Origin: Candidatus Faecousia faecigallinarum
GTDB taxonomy: Bacteria; Bacillota; Clostridia; Oscillospirales; Oscillospiraceae
Direction: 5' to 3'
Length of the DNA: 64,000 bases
NCBI GenBank assembly: GCA_018712145.1
Contig: DVHJ01000081.1
Coordinates: forward strand, 1-64,000
Part shown: positions 63,604-64,000 of the stretch, in pieces
How positions within the stretch are numbered: position 1 is the stretch's first letter
Layout: every line of letters begins with the position of its first letter
The notes under the pieces: generated by a model
Told to the model about the DNA's origin: nothing
Databases searched by the model: none
What the model saw: only the letters and a program-made list of their open reading frames with translations
Position numbers and translations under genes: made by a program

Positions 63604-64000
63604 ATGGGAATGGTTGAGCTGATTGCCCTGGCGGTAGGGCTATCCATGGATGCGTTTGCTGTGGCCATCTGCAAAGGGCTGGCCGTCCGGCAGGTAGGTG
63701 CAAAGCAGGCCTGCTGGGTAGGCCTTTGGTTTGGCGGCTTCCAAGCCATGATGCCCTTGTTGGGTTTTCTGCTGGCCAGCTCGTTTGCCCAGGCCATCTC
63801 TGCCTTTGACCACTGGATTGCGTTCATCCTCTTGGCCATCATTGGCGGCAACATGATCCGGGAGGCCGTAGGCCAGGAGGAAGAGCAGGTCTCCGGCGAT
63901 CTGTCCGCAAAGGCCATGCTCCTGCTGGCCATTGCCACCAGCATCGACGCTTTGGCGGCCGGTATTTCTTTGGTGGCAGTGGTGAGTCTGCCTCTGTTCT
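63604..64000 (+). CDS. mntP: Manganese efflux pump MntP (C-terminus outside window)
   Basis: This MntP/DUF204 protein is partial, with 132 residues visible. The duplicated three-helix unit is recognisable: SMDAFAVAICKGL in the first half and SIDALAAGIS in the second, both with the conserved aspartate of the transport path. Helices at about 3-22, 37-55, 65-83 and 104-125 are visible. MntP exports excess manganese. ATG 63604 has GGAGG 9 nt upstream, and a second ATG follows two codons later. The frame is open at the right window edge. Confidence 0.93.
   Translation, partial: MGMVELIALAVGLSMDAFAVAICKGLAVRQVGAKQACWVGLWFGGFQAMMPLLGFLLASSFAQAISAFDHWIAFILLAIIGGNMIREAVGQEEEQVSGDLSAKAMLLLAIATSIDALAAGISLVAVVSLPLF

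Overview
The window reads as a piece of a GC-rich, endospore-forming Clostridia chromosome, probably a gut Oscillospiraceae-type genome. The lineage is an inference from gene content and style: a YunB sporulation protein, an SLH-anchored surface protease, a T-box ahead of valS, RemB, FakA and Asp23 proteins, gdpP-rplI-dnaB synteny and SD-led genes with frequent GTG or TTG starts. Nearly all of it is coding. No rRNA, tRNA, CRISPR array, prophage or transposase was seen.

Layout. 1-2200: tsaE/tsaB (t6A tRNA modification), a DUF3786 protein and remB. 2317-6310: an ion cluster (PiT phosphate carrier, DUF47 partner, KtrB/TrkH and KtrA/TrkA) behind a long leader with an internal terminator. 6391-8320: a GNAT enzyme, then dihydrofolate reductase and thymidylate synthase. 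8578-12239: gpmI, an Asp23 protein and fakA. 12393-14564: a membrane/regulator operon (DUF2975, small Xre regulator, DUF4173). 14807-22570: an ArsR-type regulator divergent from a 2113-residue surface subtilase with BspA-type leucine-rich repeats and SLH anchors. 22881-25073: a lipoprotein, an AT-rich membrane-protein gene and a GT2 glycosyltransferase. 25167-28110: T-box and valS. 28200-30833: aroF-aroB plus a metallo-beta-lactamase-fold hydrolase. 30965-33748: a mannose-6-phosphate isomerase divergent from a ROK sugar kinase. 33791-38088: a cobamide nucleotide-loop operon.

38266-43310: pcrA, yunB and ligA. 43560-53503: rpsU, and a long minus-strand run smc-ftsY-rdgB-yhbY-nadD/yqeK-rsfS-leuS. 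53842-61594: gdpP-rplI-dnaB-tilS-hpt-ftsH. 61846-63234: murC. 63604 to the end: the start of mntP.

The most unusual material lies between genes. (1) A 63-69 bp near-palindrome occurs three times (22749, 43342, 61649), twice nested in the arms of another palindrome that exists alone at 12351 and 28125. (2) A 206 bp structured element sits between cobU and cobS, flanked by 17 bp direct repeats. It has replaced the cobU C-terminus and broken an ancestral cobU/cobS stop-start overlap. A related pair of hairpins lies in the mntP leader. (3) A 17-mer is repeated with one mismatch in the ArsR/protease divergent region. (4) The phosphate transporter leader carries an intrinsic terminator and matches no riboswitch class I recognise. 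Promoters listed are read by eye from -35/-10 spacing and are predictions.
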